From Ptychodera flava (lineage: Eukaryota; Hemichordata; Enteropneusta; Ptychoderidae), in contig NW_027248277.1 of the NCBI RefSeq assembly GCF_041260155.1, positions 6,569,910-6,633,909 of the forward strand: a stretch of DNA of 64,000 nt. The letters run 5' to 3'. Both the position numbers and the translations under genes were made by a program. How positions within the stretch are numbered: position 1 is the first letter of the stretch; every line of letters begins with the position of its first letter. Shown piece by piece: positions 36,877 through 50,100 of this stretch. The notes under the pieces were generated by a model that had not been told where the DNA came from, searched no databases, and saw nothing but the letters and a program-made list of their open reading frames with translations.

Positions 36877-39800
36877 TCATGAGATGTAGAGATCAAGCAT
36901 ATTCTTAATATCCATCATCTCAAGTGCTTCATCAATACACTTTTGACCATGGCTTCCTATATCATTTTGACCAAGATTGAGATAATCCATATATTCAAAA
37001 CAATCCATTTGTTTGCTCAGACTTTCCACACCATTATCGCCAATTTCGTTGTTGCTAAGATTTAAATGCCGCAGCCATTTCAAGGACTCAGCTTTTTCGC
37101 TCAGACTCTCAACACCAGCATCCCCTATATGGTTATTACTGAGATCAAGATGCAGCAGTGTTTCTATGTACCCAATTCCTTCACTCAGACATTCAACACC
37201 AATGCTGCTAATGTCGTTGTTACTTAGATCAAAGTGTTCAAGCCTAGTCATAAACTCGAGTCCTTTACTTAAACTCTCTATACCCCTATCACCAATATTA
37301 TTTCCACTTAAATTGAGATGTTTCACAAAATCCTTGTTCTCCATCCCTTCCATCAAACACTCGGTGCCATCATCTCCTATATTGTTATTGCTAAGATCAA
37401 GGTGCTCCAACAACACATGACCTTGTATTGCTGTACTTAAATTTTAACTCCATCCATTCCGATCTTGTTGTTACTAACATTCAGGTGTTTTAACCATTCC
37501 AAGGAATAAATAGCAACACTTAAAATATCTGCACCGATGTGACTGATATCATTGTAACTGAGATCAAGATATTCAATCCAACGAGAATTTGAAATTATTT
37601 CACTCATAATCTCTGCGCCAACATCCCCGATGTCATTATGACTGAGGTCAAGGTACTCTAATGAAGTTATGCCCACCATTGATTTACTCAAACTATTCGC
37701 ACCGACAAACTTGATGTAATTGAAACTGATATCAAGATGCTTCAGCTGTGTCAAATTTCTCATAGCTTTACTAATGCTCTCAATTCCCTTTTCTCTAAGG
37801 TTATTATTGCTTAAATTTAAGACTGTAAGCCCTGTTAATACTTGCATCCCTACACATAAACTCTCTGCACCATCTTCTCCGATGTTATTGTGACTAAGGT
37901 CAAGCTTTTCCAAACAATTCATTTTCATTAACACTTTCCCTAGACACTGCGCACCATCTCTCCCAATATTGTTATGGCTGAGATTTAACTGCCTTAGCCA
38001 AGTCAATTCTTCAAAGCTCTTAATACCTACAGCTCCTATTTTATTATGACTAAGATCAAGTTGTTCAAGGCAAGGCATGTTCTTTATCACCTTACTTAGA
38101 CACTTTGCGCCTTCTTCCCTGATATTGTTTTTGCTAAGCGTCAGTTGCCTTAAGTTGACCAATTTTCCCAAGCACCATAGTCCAGTTACTTCGATGTTGT
38201 TTTGGCTGAGATCCAACTGCTGCAGCTCTTTGAGACCCTCTACCCCTACACTTATTAAACTTTTCACACGTGCATCACCTATATTGTTGCTTCTCAAGGT
38301 AAGATTACGGAGGAAGACCAGATTGTTCAAACCGTTGCAAAAGTATTCAAATTCATCATCTTTCCAAATTTTGCTTTCAATCACAATATTTCTTACATTC
38401 CTCAAATCGGTCACAAATTTTAACTTGTCAAGGGTTAGTTTACTGGCATTAAGATCCAATTCCTTTCTGTCATGCCTTACTGTGTCTTTGATATGTGGTA
38501 GAATATATTTCAGTGTTGTCAAATTCTGAGACACATTGACAAGTTTCTGTTGCTCTTCTGGTACACTTTCAAGCAAGCTCATGATGCCTTTGACACTGAT
38601 CTTGGTGTCATGTAGGTTCGCATACCTTAAATTTCTAAGTAAGGGTAGTTTAAAACCCAAGTGCCCAATGACATCATCACCTAACTGATTGGAGCTGATG
38701 TCTAAATACTTTAACAACAACAAATGACCACAACTCTCGGCAAGCACCATTCCAAGCTCTCTAGATATATTACACTGCCTCAGATTCAAGTTAACCACAT
38801 TCTTAAAGAGAGCTAAATTCGTGCACAACACGTGTACATTGTCAGCTGATGCCTGAGACATATCCAATCCCAACACATTGTCAAAACTATCTCGTACATG
38901 TTTGACATCATCTAAATTTTTTACTTGTTTTGACCTTTCTACAAGATCACCGGTCTTCTTAACAACCTCTTTACACTCTAGTAATTTTTCAAGGCTATCT
39001 TCAACTCCATTGTTATCCAAACGTACATCAACTTCACCATGCAGTTTCAGTAATTCAACACTACCTAGGCTACCTAACTTGTTATTTCTCACATCAAGTT
39101 TCTCAAGAAATGGTAAACATTTAACTGATCTCATCATAACACTTGCAAACATGGGTCCTAAATGATTATTTGATAATTCTAAAACTTTGAGTTTTAAAAT
39201 AGCAAGGTTATCCAGCATCGTTTCCATCAGCTCTTTAATAAAGTTTTCACAAAATCCACTCAGACTGAGAGACTCCAAGAATGGCAGTGATGAGAGAACT
39301 TTGACTAACGCCTGTGTTGTTTTACTATCAATATGACCACACTTTTCTTGTGTTGCTTCAATCTTGATATACTTTAGAACAGGTTCACCAAACCCTTTGC
39401 TACTTTTATACTTCTGTATAGTTAAAAGCCTGTGAAATGCTATGTATCTGGCTACCATATGCAATTCAACAGAATTTCTCACTTTGATGCTTACAGAAGA
39501 TGTAGGATTTGCCACTAGCTGGTTGAGAACTTTTAGAACCGTTGAATCACGTGGCATTTGTTTATCAAAATCAAACATGATATTCTTAATCAGTGATGTA
39601 TTACTAAAGATGAATTCCACGGCTTCAATATCATAGAGAGAAATTGATTCTAGTTCTGTTTGTGACAAATTTAGACCTTGGGGAATCAACAAACTATTGG
39701 CAGTTCTTAGAAACTTTGTTGGATATTTAGTTTCCAGAAGACAGCCTCCTTGCAGACCAAAGTGTTTAAATGTCACAGGATACGTCTTCATCACACAGTT

Positions 39801-42800
39801 TGTCAAAACACTGATGAAGAAATCTGCTTTCACATTCAGTATGCCTGATACAAAGTACAAAACAGTTGGAAAGGATTTCACAAGGATCTCAATGACACCT
39901 ACTTCTGAAAAATAATTCTGGCTCCTACTGAGATGGATAGCAGCAGCGTAAAAGGGCAAAATCTCATTTATTAACTTGAACTTATTGCCATGAGTTTTCT
40001 CAAGTAAGCCAAAAAGATATGCTTCATTATAAGGATCAGCAAATTTTAGGTCGGCGGTCCCTGTTCGTAAAATATTACTGAATACATACTTTCCTATTTC
40101 ACAAAACCTATCGTCGCACCATTTTCTGAACATTACCTATTTTAAGCTGATGTTTCTCACAGTATACATTAACATGGTGCATAATTGCCCATTCAGTTGC
40201 CTCTGTCAAAGTCGATGGCAAAGTGTACATATTCTCACGCCAGTAAGATACAACTGAAGGAAAGAAAAACTCATCAAATCTCAATTGACTGACTATATGA
40301 TGATACCTTGACTGTGCTATCAAGTACTTTGCTTGGTTTTCTCCAACATGTTTCGAGACATATTTCTCCCATTCACCATATGCTGTAGTCCTCATCCAAG
40401 TGTTCTGTGGAGCAGTGTACACAGCCGACATATCTGTCAATAAGAAAAGTAGACTTACCAATTTCTGTCAACAGTCATTGTGAAGGCGTAACTTTTAATT
40501 ACAATAAAATCAATACAGTGTTTTAAATAGCAAATAGGCTATATGATTCTATTAATTAATTTCATTTGCTTTGGATGACGAAATCACAATAAAATCAAAA
40601 TGTTACTAATTGAGAAGATTTTAGTGTAAGCTATATGATTAAAATACACCTCGGAATCAAGGTCAGCGATGACAAGACAGCTATTGTATTGCACTTATCA
40701 CCTACATGAGCAAAATAAACCCTTGCAATTTAAATATTAATTTCACCAACATTTAAACATATCAGTGTAATGAAATTACAAAACACAATAAACCACAGAA
40801 GAAAGCCATGTTATATATGTTTTCGCCAAACATCTTGTAACTAGAGGCTTGGCACTTTAGATGATCATCCAAATGCTAGATTACCTTAAAAAGTCAGATT
40901 TGCTCTATTAAATTTTAAAGTTATGAGCAAATTGGTCTATAGATGGATATATGGACACACAGAGACTGGGTGAGTTACGACTTTGGGCTGTTAATGTTCC
41001 TTCAGCACATACTGGTCAAATTGGCTGGTCAGATTATATTCTTAATTGCCGTATCTGTGACTCTACACCTATACAAAATCATTGATGATAATTCACAAAA
41101 CCTAAGATTACACTAAAAGGGGAAAAGTGTTACATTTTAATTTCTTGTCCCTTATATTGACCATTGAGATGGATAAGAAAGACGCACAAATAGTTATGAT
41201 TTCTTAACAGTATTATTATAACTTGCTTGAAGTTAAACTTTCTTCAGCTATTTACTTTCACTGTACACTTAAAGTATTAATTGAAAAACTACTTAAGTTA
41301 TGTGGTCCTTACCATGAAGTATTTCCTTGACAAGCTCATATTCCTTCTTATCAATCTTCAGTCTGATTCTGGCAGTACACCCAGCTTTCTCTGCAAGGGC
41401 TCTCATCTCTGGTGTTATTAGAATACCACTAATGACGTGCTCAACATCAGCTGCTATGTACTCCTGCCAAAAATGGTCAATATCTTGTTCTGAAAGGAAA
41501 CTTAACATGAACTGTAAGGAACCATCAGAAATTGCATCTAGCCTCGCCTTAAACTTATCATAGGCTTCATCTAACTCTTTCACTAAATCTGCGCTATCTC
41601 TAGCCATGATTTTCTTTTTCTCAAGCTCATAAAGTTCCTTAATTTCAGCCAATAACGCTTCCCTCTTTTGAATCTTGAAGGAATGTTGGTCTCTCTCTTT
41701 TTGAAGTTCAAATTGCTGTCTTTCTCTTTCCATCAGGTGAGTAGTCTCCATCTTCATCTTTTTCTCTTCAAATTCAAGATTTGCATCACAGAGAAGAGCT
41801 ATGGACAAAGACAACATGAAAAGATTGTTCAATAAAAATTACTGTTAGAGTTATATCTTTCCTTCAGTAAAATGGGAACAAAATTTTAATACAACTAATA
41901 TTATTTCAACAAGATAACCTGAACTATATATTAGGAAACACGAATTAGAGAGATATTTGAGAAAGTTATCTACTATACTAGTCTCTTTCAAGCTCTTGAC
42001 TTTTCCATCATTTTCTCATATTTTCCAAATGTATTAACACAGTGCAATCTTAAGACCTTGTTGAGATACACGGTACAAAGCTGTACAATAAACTTAATGG
42101 TCCAAGAGTTAAGCAAGGTATTCCTTTTCAACAACTGAATGTTAGTGTTGATAGAATCCTTAATACAACGACTTCATTGTTACAAGCGCTATGCTGATGA
42201 CATAAGAAAAAATGTAGTCTAATTTCGATATAATGATTTGACTTGCTAAAATTTCTGATCATGTTCACACGCTCTATTTGACAGTCTTGAAGTGAAAAAA
42301 TAAACTGTATGTTAAGAGACCATGAATGGCATTTGTTTTTTCTACTACTAACACCTAGACTGTTTCTAGGGCAGAATTAAACATTTTGGACCATGCACTA
42401 ATGAACCTATACTGTGACATTAAAAAATATAAATGGGACAAAGTATTATTTTGAAGATCTCTTAAGCTAGACAGTTTACTTGTATGTCAATTGACTATGG
42501 GAGGTCTTTGGTGGACGCAAAAAAAACAAAAAAAACATGTTGCTGTTAGCTTGGCATTTTGCAATCACTTTTGTCAAACTACATCAAATGGCAAAGTATA
42601 TGAATTACACTTTTGAAAGAGGTTGTCAAAAGCTGCCTTTTTTAGAACCCTGGAATATTTCTAACTGAGAAAATCACTATCTGAAATTTGAAATCCTACT
42701 GAGCCCAAATATATATGAAAGCAGTTTTTATGGCTGAACAGCTTACTTGGCATAAGTGGTCGTTTCCTCGCTATTACTGGTGCACTCTGGGCTTCACTTG

Positions 42801-45340
42801 TTGATGCTTCGTGTAGAAAAACTGGTGACTCTGGACTCGCTGTGTGAAAGCAGGTAAGATAAGATGTTTTTAGAAGTGAAATGTCAAGTATCTATTTACA
42901 GGAACAACGCAATTTTCAAAACAACACATATAATGTAACTGCATGTGAATATCTAAGTTTTGACCTCCGTAGGATTTGCAACTTACTGTCAATCTTTGAA
43001 TGCTCGCTAAAGCCATTTGCAACATTAAATGTCAGTTTGAAGCCATCCATAGTCAATCGAGCTTCTAGACCAAGAATATTTTTTAAATCTTGTATATTTT
43101 TGCTGGAGGTAAGTGTAGAACAATCAAGTCTGAGAGATCCGTTAAGTGAGGGCAGGGTTCCTCAATTTCAATCTACAGTTTAAAGTTATGGACAACTTTT
43201 AATGTCATATTTATATCATTACAAAAGTACTTCATAACTTTAAATGAGGATTCGTTCAAGGAAATTATTTGTATTTTGCAGATTAATAACACATTCTGGG
43301 CTTGTGATGAGTATAGTTGTATAAATCCTATTTTTTCACGAATAACAGAATATGCTTGACGTGATAATTGCGTTACCATTCGTATTTAACATTTTGTGAC
43401 AGTCTTGACGTCACTATAATTTTCCTGCACCGAACAAAGAAAATATTAGAGGAAAATATGTTACTTAATCTTACTTGTTTTGTTTTTTACATTCATTCAC
43501 ATTGACATGTTCTTAGTGTTATGGCTGTTATGCTTACCTGGCTGAGGTGAGAGTGATTGTTGAGAAGATGTGTCTTCAATAGAACCTATGCCGTCATCAG
43601 TTGAATGTCTGTGGGGAGGTGTTGAAGCCGCAGTAACTGAAGAAAAATAGAGTACAGATATTGTTACCACGTTTTGATTTTTATTTGAATGTTTCTGTGA
43701 GTGAATTATGTTTTGAAGCGCCTTGTATCATTGTTACACTTTGTAGCATTTGAATACCCTGTACAGGAACACCCCGAGAAATTTTTAAATGTCACCATCG
43801 CAGTGTTTTAAATTCATATCCAATCTCTCTGCCACTGTCATAATTTCCAGCACTCGGGCATTATTGTCATTAATATGGCACTGTAAAATCATGGCAATCA
43901 AAGTTGTCAGGCGGTTACACTGACCATGTGTGACAGCCACCAAACTGCAATCACTTAAATTCACTGTTAAATTAACTCGGTGTTGCTAATTTGACTTGAA
44001 TACAGCAAGCTATCATAACCTATTGGTTTATAATAATAGAACAGACTAAATCACATAGTTATACATGCACAAACAAATTCAACAGATATATACCTTAATG
44101 CCAAGTATTTATGAAAGTTTGCACAATCACTGCATATCATACCTGAGACAGGTTGAGGATAAGGTTGTTGTGATTTAGCAAAATAGGCTGTGAAGTTTCC
44201 CTGACTTTCATTGATTTCAGTGTGACCTTGGAATGCATTCTTCAACTTCCTGGTCACACCAACGGTCTCAGGTCTGTTCAGCATCTTACTTATTTGGTCT
44301 GACAAATCATCGACAGTAGGTTCATAAAGGAAGTACTCTGCCCGATCACCACAGATTTTCTTAAGAAAGTCTGCCATGGCAGTTCTCCTTGGAACCAACA
44401 CAGGAAGTCCAGCAGCTATGGCCCACAATGCCTCCATTCTAAATGGCTCATCAGGTGGTATTACAAGTACACTGCTTTGTTGAAGGTCCCTGTATATTTC
44501 ATCTTGAGAGCCGTAAGGAGGATAAGTGTTGGCTTCTATGTAAGTACTGTTTAAATTGTTGTTTAGAAAGTTTGCAGTGTCACTGAGATCAGCTGCTGAT
44601 GTTATACGAACAAACCACTTTGGAATATTTGCACACATAAATTTAAACCCAGCTGCTGTTTTACCAACTGCAGCAGAAAGAACTTTGAACCTTGCGGTCT
44701 CAACTTTTTTGTCTGTTATCACTGTAAGTATTTGTTTAAGGTCACTTGTTGTGGACATTTGATCTACGTTTAGATCAAAGAAGAAATTCTCTGATCTTGG
44801 AATGTAAAGTTCATGCTTCATTTGAATATTAGTTGATTGGTAAAGTCTTGTGTATTCCTTGAAGACAGTAGGTATGACAGAGAAAACAGCGCCTGCTGCT
44901 TCGGCAATTTTCACGTGTCTGTCTCTCAAATCAGCTGATGGAGTTTCATGATTTATCAAAACAATGTCTGAGTTTTTGAAACAGCGTTTCCTTAGTGCAG
45001 ATGCACAAAGGAATGATGTTGACGACTTTATATGTTCAACAATATATTCAACATTCTGAAGCTCAATCAGGTTTGAGAAATATTGGTCAGGTGATAGAAG
45101 CCATTTGTAACATGGTTCATCATTTTCACATGCATCTATGATGTCATCGCTCAAGCATGGCAGTATGAGTTCAACTCCACAGTCAGCAGCATCTTTCTTT
45201 TCTTCTTCAGTTGCCTTCAAAACAACACAGCAGATCTTCTTTTGTCTGTTTTGTGCTGCAAGGCTTGCAAGTTGACAGTTGAGAGCTGACACTGTGTCGC
45301 CAATACGAGACCATCTTTCAGCCAGGAATAAAGATGTCAT
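36877..45340 (-). CDS. GT-B/TRADD-N-like/NLR-helical/LRR receptor gene, copy C, with two frame breaks
   Basis: Exons: 44143-45340, 43538-43636, 42747-42839, 41313-41798 and 36877-40433, all GT-AG, phase 1. Domains in order: GT-B glycosyltransferase-like (residues 1-399), Ser/Pro-rich linker (400-463), coiled coil (~470-540), TRADD-N-like domain (~555-625), segments resembling the helical and winged-helix part of NLR NACHT modules (LPSTLTE, then FYAAAIHLS), and RNase-inhibitor LRRs of 28 residues, about 17 in a clean row. No Walker A motif is found in exons or introns. Compared with copy D there is one extra base near 40115 (reading ends after 733 residues) and one missing base near 37440 in an A/T run. 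These could be real lesions or assembly errors. Likely a cytoplasmic immune receptor-like protein; function inferred. Confidence 0.8.
41313..41798 (-). CDS. Gene C exon 4: coiled coil plus TRADD-N-like domain
   Basis: Encodes 162 residues. A highly charged coiled coil (MERERQQFELQKERD region) leads into a compact domain starting DGSLQFMLSF, with an FWQEY block, LITPEM and IDKKEYELVKEIL. This pattern resembles the TRADD-N-like domain of invertebrate STAND/NLR proteins. The assignment is from memory of the family and needs a profile search. Confidence 0.6.
44143..45340 (-). CDS. Gene C exon 1: GT-B glycosyltransferase-like domain
   Basis: The acceptor at 45352 is followed within 12 bases by the ATG, so this is the first coding exon. 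The opening (FLAERWSRIGDTVSALNCQL) resembles the N-terminal fold of GT4-type enzymes. The nucleotide-sugar site region reads DEPFRMEALWAIAAGLPVLV: Glu298 fits the first Glu of the EX7E motif, but the second position is Trp306, as in copy D. It may bind a sugar nucleotide without transferring, or Glu303 may substitute. Length 1198 nt, identical in copy D. Confidence 0.75.
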
Positions 45341-46020
45341 TTTTTATTTACCTGTATAAAATGAAAAGGAAAAAAAAATAAGTGGTGGTCATACATCGCT
45401 CACTGTTAATGATAAAACACATACATTCGTTTGCCCCATGGTGGGTAGTTGTATTTTTCTACATTATCATTAAGTAAGATGTGTTTTCAATGACATGAAG
45501 CAAAGAATGATATTTATACCATGTCATACAGCAAATATTGCTGGATGAAAATAATATCATTTACGTTTAGAGCAAAGACAGTATTACCAAAATATAGAGT
45601 AATTTGTTTTTCTGGTCGTAAAATATGCACGGTGATCCCCGATTTTTATTCTTAATTTGGATTGTGTTTGTCAGTCATTTTCTCGGTGCGAACTACTTTA
45701 ATTCAGCTTCTGTATGGTATGACCCTGAATGACCCCATTTCAAACATGACTACGCCTAACAAGTAACGTGAAAACTATGCTACTATGACAACCGTTTTAA
45801 GACTCAAGCACAAACGGACCTTAGCACGCTTTTGTGAAACATATGTATAGTAGATATCCAACTTTCATGGAAAAAGAGCTTGTGTACAGTCGCCAAACAA
45901 AAATCGATCCCTTACAACTTCATATACAAGGAAGTACGCTTTAATCATGGCCGCTCTAAGCCTACAATATATACCGGTACAATCATACGACCGCTCTGAT
46001 TGTAATAACGAGATACTCAC

Positions 46021-46160
46021 CTAAGAGTTACCAGCGATTTTAAAGTTGCACAGAATTCTCATATCAAGGTCAATGCTTCGAAATAGCTGCCTTTTCGCAA
46101 AAATAATCATAAAGTAAACACCGTCGCTCGATCATCAAGATCTTCCCATTCTGTACACAG
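46021..46160 (-). other. Predicted 5' non-coding exon of gene C
   Basis: A strong donor GTGAGTATC on the minus strand (first base 46020) pairs with the acceptor TTTTATACAG just before the ATG of exon 1 (exon starts at 45351). The right boundary is a guess between the donor and the regulatory motifs at 46170. The matching part of gene D lies outside the window. Confidence 0.45.
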
Positions 46161-46167
46161 GTACAAA

Positions 46168-46225
46168 TTGGGGATTTCCCGGAAATGCGCCCTCTACCGT
46201 TCTCTGCAAAAGAGAAAGAGAAACG
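46168..46225. promoter_or_regulatory. Composite NF-kB/STAT/IRF motif cluster upstream of gene C
   Basis: GGGGATTTCCC at 46170-46180 is a textbook NF-kB site. TTCCCGGAA at 46176-46184, overlapping it, is a GAS-type STAT palindrome. GAAAGAGAAA at 46214-46223 matches the IRF/ISRE core GAAANNGAAA. All lie 150-200 bp upstream of the predicted 5' exon donor. Motif matches are direct; use as a promoter is inference. Confidence 0.45.
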
Positions 46226-47116
46226 GACGAACATTCCGTGATTGATATGCCATAATAATCTTTACCGAAGTCGTACGTCGGAATGGCCCGAGCATGCGAG
46301 GGCCCGTACGCCGTACGACCAAGGTCCGCAGGACCGTTCAGGTTTTATTATAGATCTTAATTATCCAGCATCGTTTTGGAGGTAAAAATGCGTGCGAAAT
46401 CAAACAAATCATCGCCATTTGTGTCAATTTTTCAGAAAAGCGATGACCGCTTCACGTCGCGGATTGACATATGACGTCATTAGTTCACCTGCAGAATTCT
46501 AGAACGCTCAAAGCAACAGAAGTACTACTACGTGACCAACAGGGATCCAGGTTGAAATAGAGATAGCCTGCAGCCGACATACTTCCGACGAGTTGCAATT
46601 ACAGTGTCATATCGACCAAAGTTTATGTAATTATTCCTTTATCATACATGTACTTTGGTTATGACCGGTCACCGTTTTCCTACCGGCGTCCTAAACAGGA
46701 AGCGAATTATTTAAAACGACCCTATATGGAAGTCTTTTTATTCTGTTTCCGAAATCTACTTACTCGGAACACGATCGTGATCTCTCTGATCTCAAAGTAC
46801 GAATCATAAACGTTGTATGTGCATGTTCTCTCTAGTTAAATTTCCGTGGTATAGTCACAGGCAAATTGGAAATTAATAGTCTAAAATATGATTTTCTTTC
46901 ATGATTATTAGAATAGTAAGACTTAAATCATAATTGATATCACATAACCGAGCTAGTACTTTATCAGGATTGAGCTTCCTTAACTTTCTGCAGAGCAGCA
47001 TTCGATAAAATCGCTGTATGTGTAGGCCCTATATGTATGTGTATGTGTATGTGAATGAATTATGTATGACATGGGCGTCCGGTCGCGGCCAGCTGGGGCG
47101 ACCAATGTACCAGGAG

Positions 47117-47125
47117 TATATAAAG
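47117..47125 (+). promoter_or_regulatory. Orphan TATA-type core promoter
   Basis: TATATAAAG followed by a GGGGAGG stretch has the look of a strong core promoter on the plus strand. The first ATG downstream (47230) opens a frame of only 43 codons ending at 47361, with no recognisable product. Confidence 0.3.
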
Positions 47126-50100
47126 GGGAGGTGCCAGCTTACACAGCCAGCTCTCTCTACACTGCTCTGAAAATTTTCTATTTTACTCGCTCCTACCATT
47201 GAAATCGCTGTATCTCCACCGCATTATTGATGGTTGATAAGCTTGCCATTAGATCTGCATTGTTAGCCTTTCTAAATTGTCGCTATGTGAATCTATCGCT
47301 CTTAAAATGTTGTGCAAAGTCCGAAAATGCAGTTTCTCAGACGCTTGACCCCTTTACATGACTATATCCGGGAATCTTACTACCGTTTGCAGTTTAACCT
47401 CTGGAGGTCACCAGTCAGATGTTGCCTTGTTTTAGCATAAATCTTTTAGGCTGACATCACAGAATGTTCAACCAATGAGAGCTTAGCAACCTCTGCCTGA
47501 TGACCCTAACAGAGGTCAAACCAGCAGCTATATGATTTATGCTAATAAGTCAACGGCAGCAGATTCCAGCTGCGATGCGTAATAATGAATTTGACATTAG
47601 TTCCCATACACAACTCCATACATTCTGACAATACTTGCAATTGAGACAACTGAGAAAACATCTATGTATCTATAGTTTGTTGAATTGCCAGAATAGGGTT
47701 TGCTGTGAAATCAAAATACCCCAACTAGAAATTTAAAATATGTGGATTCCTGCAAGTCCGCTCTATATAATCGCATTGCGTAGTCTTCAAACAGACGGGT
47801 TGGAAGTGCCACGCTCAGAACAAAAACATCACCAAATTCTAGATGATTTGTAAGCCAAATGTACGGCTTTTCATTCTCGAGCTTCAAATGCCTGCACTTT
47901 TTGTTCGCTTTCCTCGGGGGTACCGGCAAGCAACCGAATTTTCGGTCAAAGTATTAGAGGTGAAATCTGATAACTCTATATTTTACCAATTCTGCGATAT
48001 TCATGGCATCCATCACCGAGACATTGCCTAGAAAGATTAAATCCGAAAATGTGGAATATTCTGTTAATTTTGAAAACCAAGCAAACCAAAACCTTTTCAT
48101 TATTATATAATGTACCACAGATTACCAATCTGTTGGCAGCAAAATAATGTTGGTATTTTCACAGACATAGTTAACATAGTCCCTCTATTTTTTGCATTTT
48201 CTCAAAAACTGTGAAACTTCTCCAAGTATTTTAGCTTTTGATTGAGCTAATTATCACTGTTTTTTAATATTTTACTGATTGCTTGCTTTCAGCAAAATGT
48301 TTTACGTGTTTTGCCTACTGGAAAGCATGTTGAAAACAGGTCACCTGCCATTAAATAATATTTACATAGAAAACCATGGTTATGAAATTATTTCACGCTA
48401 AATTATGCAAATTAGTTATAACCCCGTGCTACTTTCTATTGGTAAATATTGTCGCACTTGAGCATGTATACCAAGACGTGTATCAACGGCATATGCAATG
48501 GTACAACGTATCGGTGTAAGGTAATCATTGCGACTTTATTTTTGACTGACTGCACAAGCGATGGTTTGCATCAAACAGTGCCAGAGGAGAAAATTTAAAC
48601 GGCATATTTCAAAGAACTTTTTCCAAATTTTCTTAAAATCATATCTAACCTGCACTTATCGTGAGTGCATGCTTCCAAACCGTAAAATACTAGTAACGGC
48701 CAAGTTTTCATCTCAGTGACGTGTGCAGGTGCGCAATTTTACTGTTGCTACAGTGTCAATCGACCTTGTTCTGCTGTGAATGCTGAAACACTTCCCAGAG
48801 CATAGCGTCGTCAATAACTTGCAATGTAGTAAAGTAACATCCCCGGAAGATTTTATTTTACTGATATTCGGATGCTGCACATCTTGTGCTTTTTAAAACT
48901 TAAACATCGGTCCACTATCTATGGTCAATGGGCACTTTATCATGGTTGATTATTTTCAATACGGTGGAGTGTTAGCAAGCGATGAAGCAAACGCTCGTTC
49001 TGCTGTTCACCATGTCCTTGGCCCCAGAACGACAACTAGGCAGATTGTTTATATCAACTTTTCAAATTTCCGTGAGATTACGAGAAAGTGGACGCAATCA
49101 ATATTTCAGATAATTTTCTGGAACTGCCAGGCTATGATCACATGACCCAATCATTACTCGTTTTCCGAACGCTCTTTTGATATTATCGTAGCGTGTCATG
49201 ATGAAAGTTTCACTTTAGAACAATGCTGAATTTCGTTGGCAGAAAAGATGGATTATTTTTTACCATGTGTACACGTTAACGAGACGCAGTTGTTTAGCAG
49301 GATTGGAGATTTAAACGTCTTCTGATCTGAATAAAACATTGTGTATCTTCAGAAAGGCAGTGTTTCACACTAGCGAGATCGTCTTTATCTCGAGACTAGG
49401 CGAACCGGAAGTTGACCACGCACAGCATTTCGCATTCCCGTTTCTTCCAGTGATTGTCATTCCGAGAGTGTTTTTCACAAAGGAACGACCTATAATACTT
49501 TTCAACCAGTATTTTTCCATTTGCATAACTTATGAAATAGCATAAAGTAAACAGATAGATAAAGATAGATTCTCTGTGTGACAGTACTGTGTATATAGAG
49601 AAACAGTCCCTCTATCCACCATAGGGGACTGTTAAGAATTCGGCGATCATTGTTCGCCGCTTTCTTTCAGTGAAGTTTTAAAATCAAAGGCGACGCTAAA
49701 CCAAGGGAACTAAAATACCAACATTAATGTGGAAATGGAAATTCTAATTTCATGTTCATTGGTTTGGCCATGAAATGATGTAATTATAATGTGACATATA
49801 TCCCTCTGAAAAAATTAAGCGATGATCACAAAACTGTTGCAGCTGAGTCATTTTAAGGCGCTTGGTATTGATCGTCTTTCAACGACAATTTGGCATCCTT
49901 GTTTTCGTGAAAATGGTCTTCCTTCGATGACAGTCACTCTCACTGTGTTTTAGTTTAGGGGACTTCCAAAATCAATGTTTGCAGCCGGTAAATTGCATTT
50001 TATAAACAATTTAAAAAAGGGAACGCAGTCCTCGCTTCGATCGTTTACGCAAGCATAAACCATGGAGGTAACAACGTGAGAGAGAGCTCTCCAAAAAGCA

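Noticed and set aside
38077-39165. Plus-strand frames opposite the LRR exons of gene C (and those opposite gene D)
   Set aside because: Antisense shadows produced by the leucine-rich codon pattern.
40433-44143. Search for a P-loop/NACHT exon in the introns of gene C
   Set aside because: No GxxxxGK[ST] motif in a plausible frame was found, so none is annotated.
47711-47929. 72-codon minus frame with an ENEKPYIWLTNHLEFGDVF segment
   Set aside because: Looks protein-like but matches no family I recognise, and has no supporting exons or promoter.
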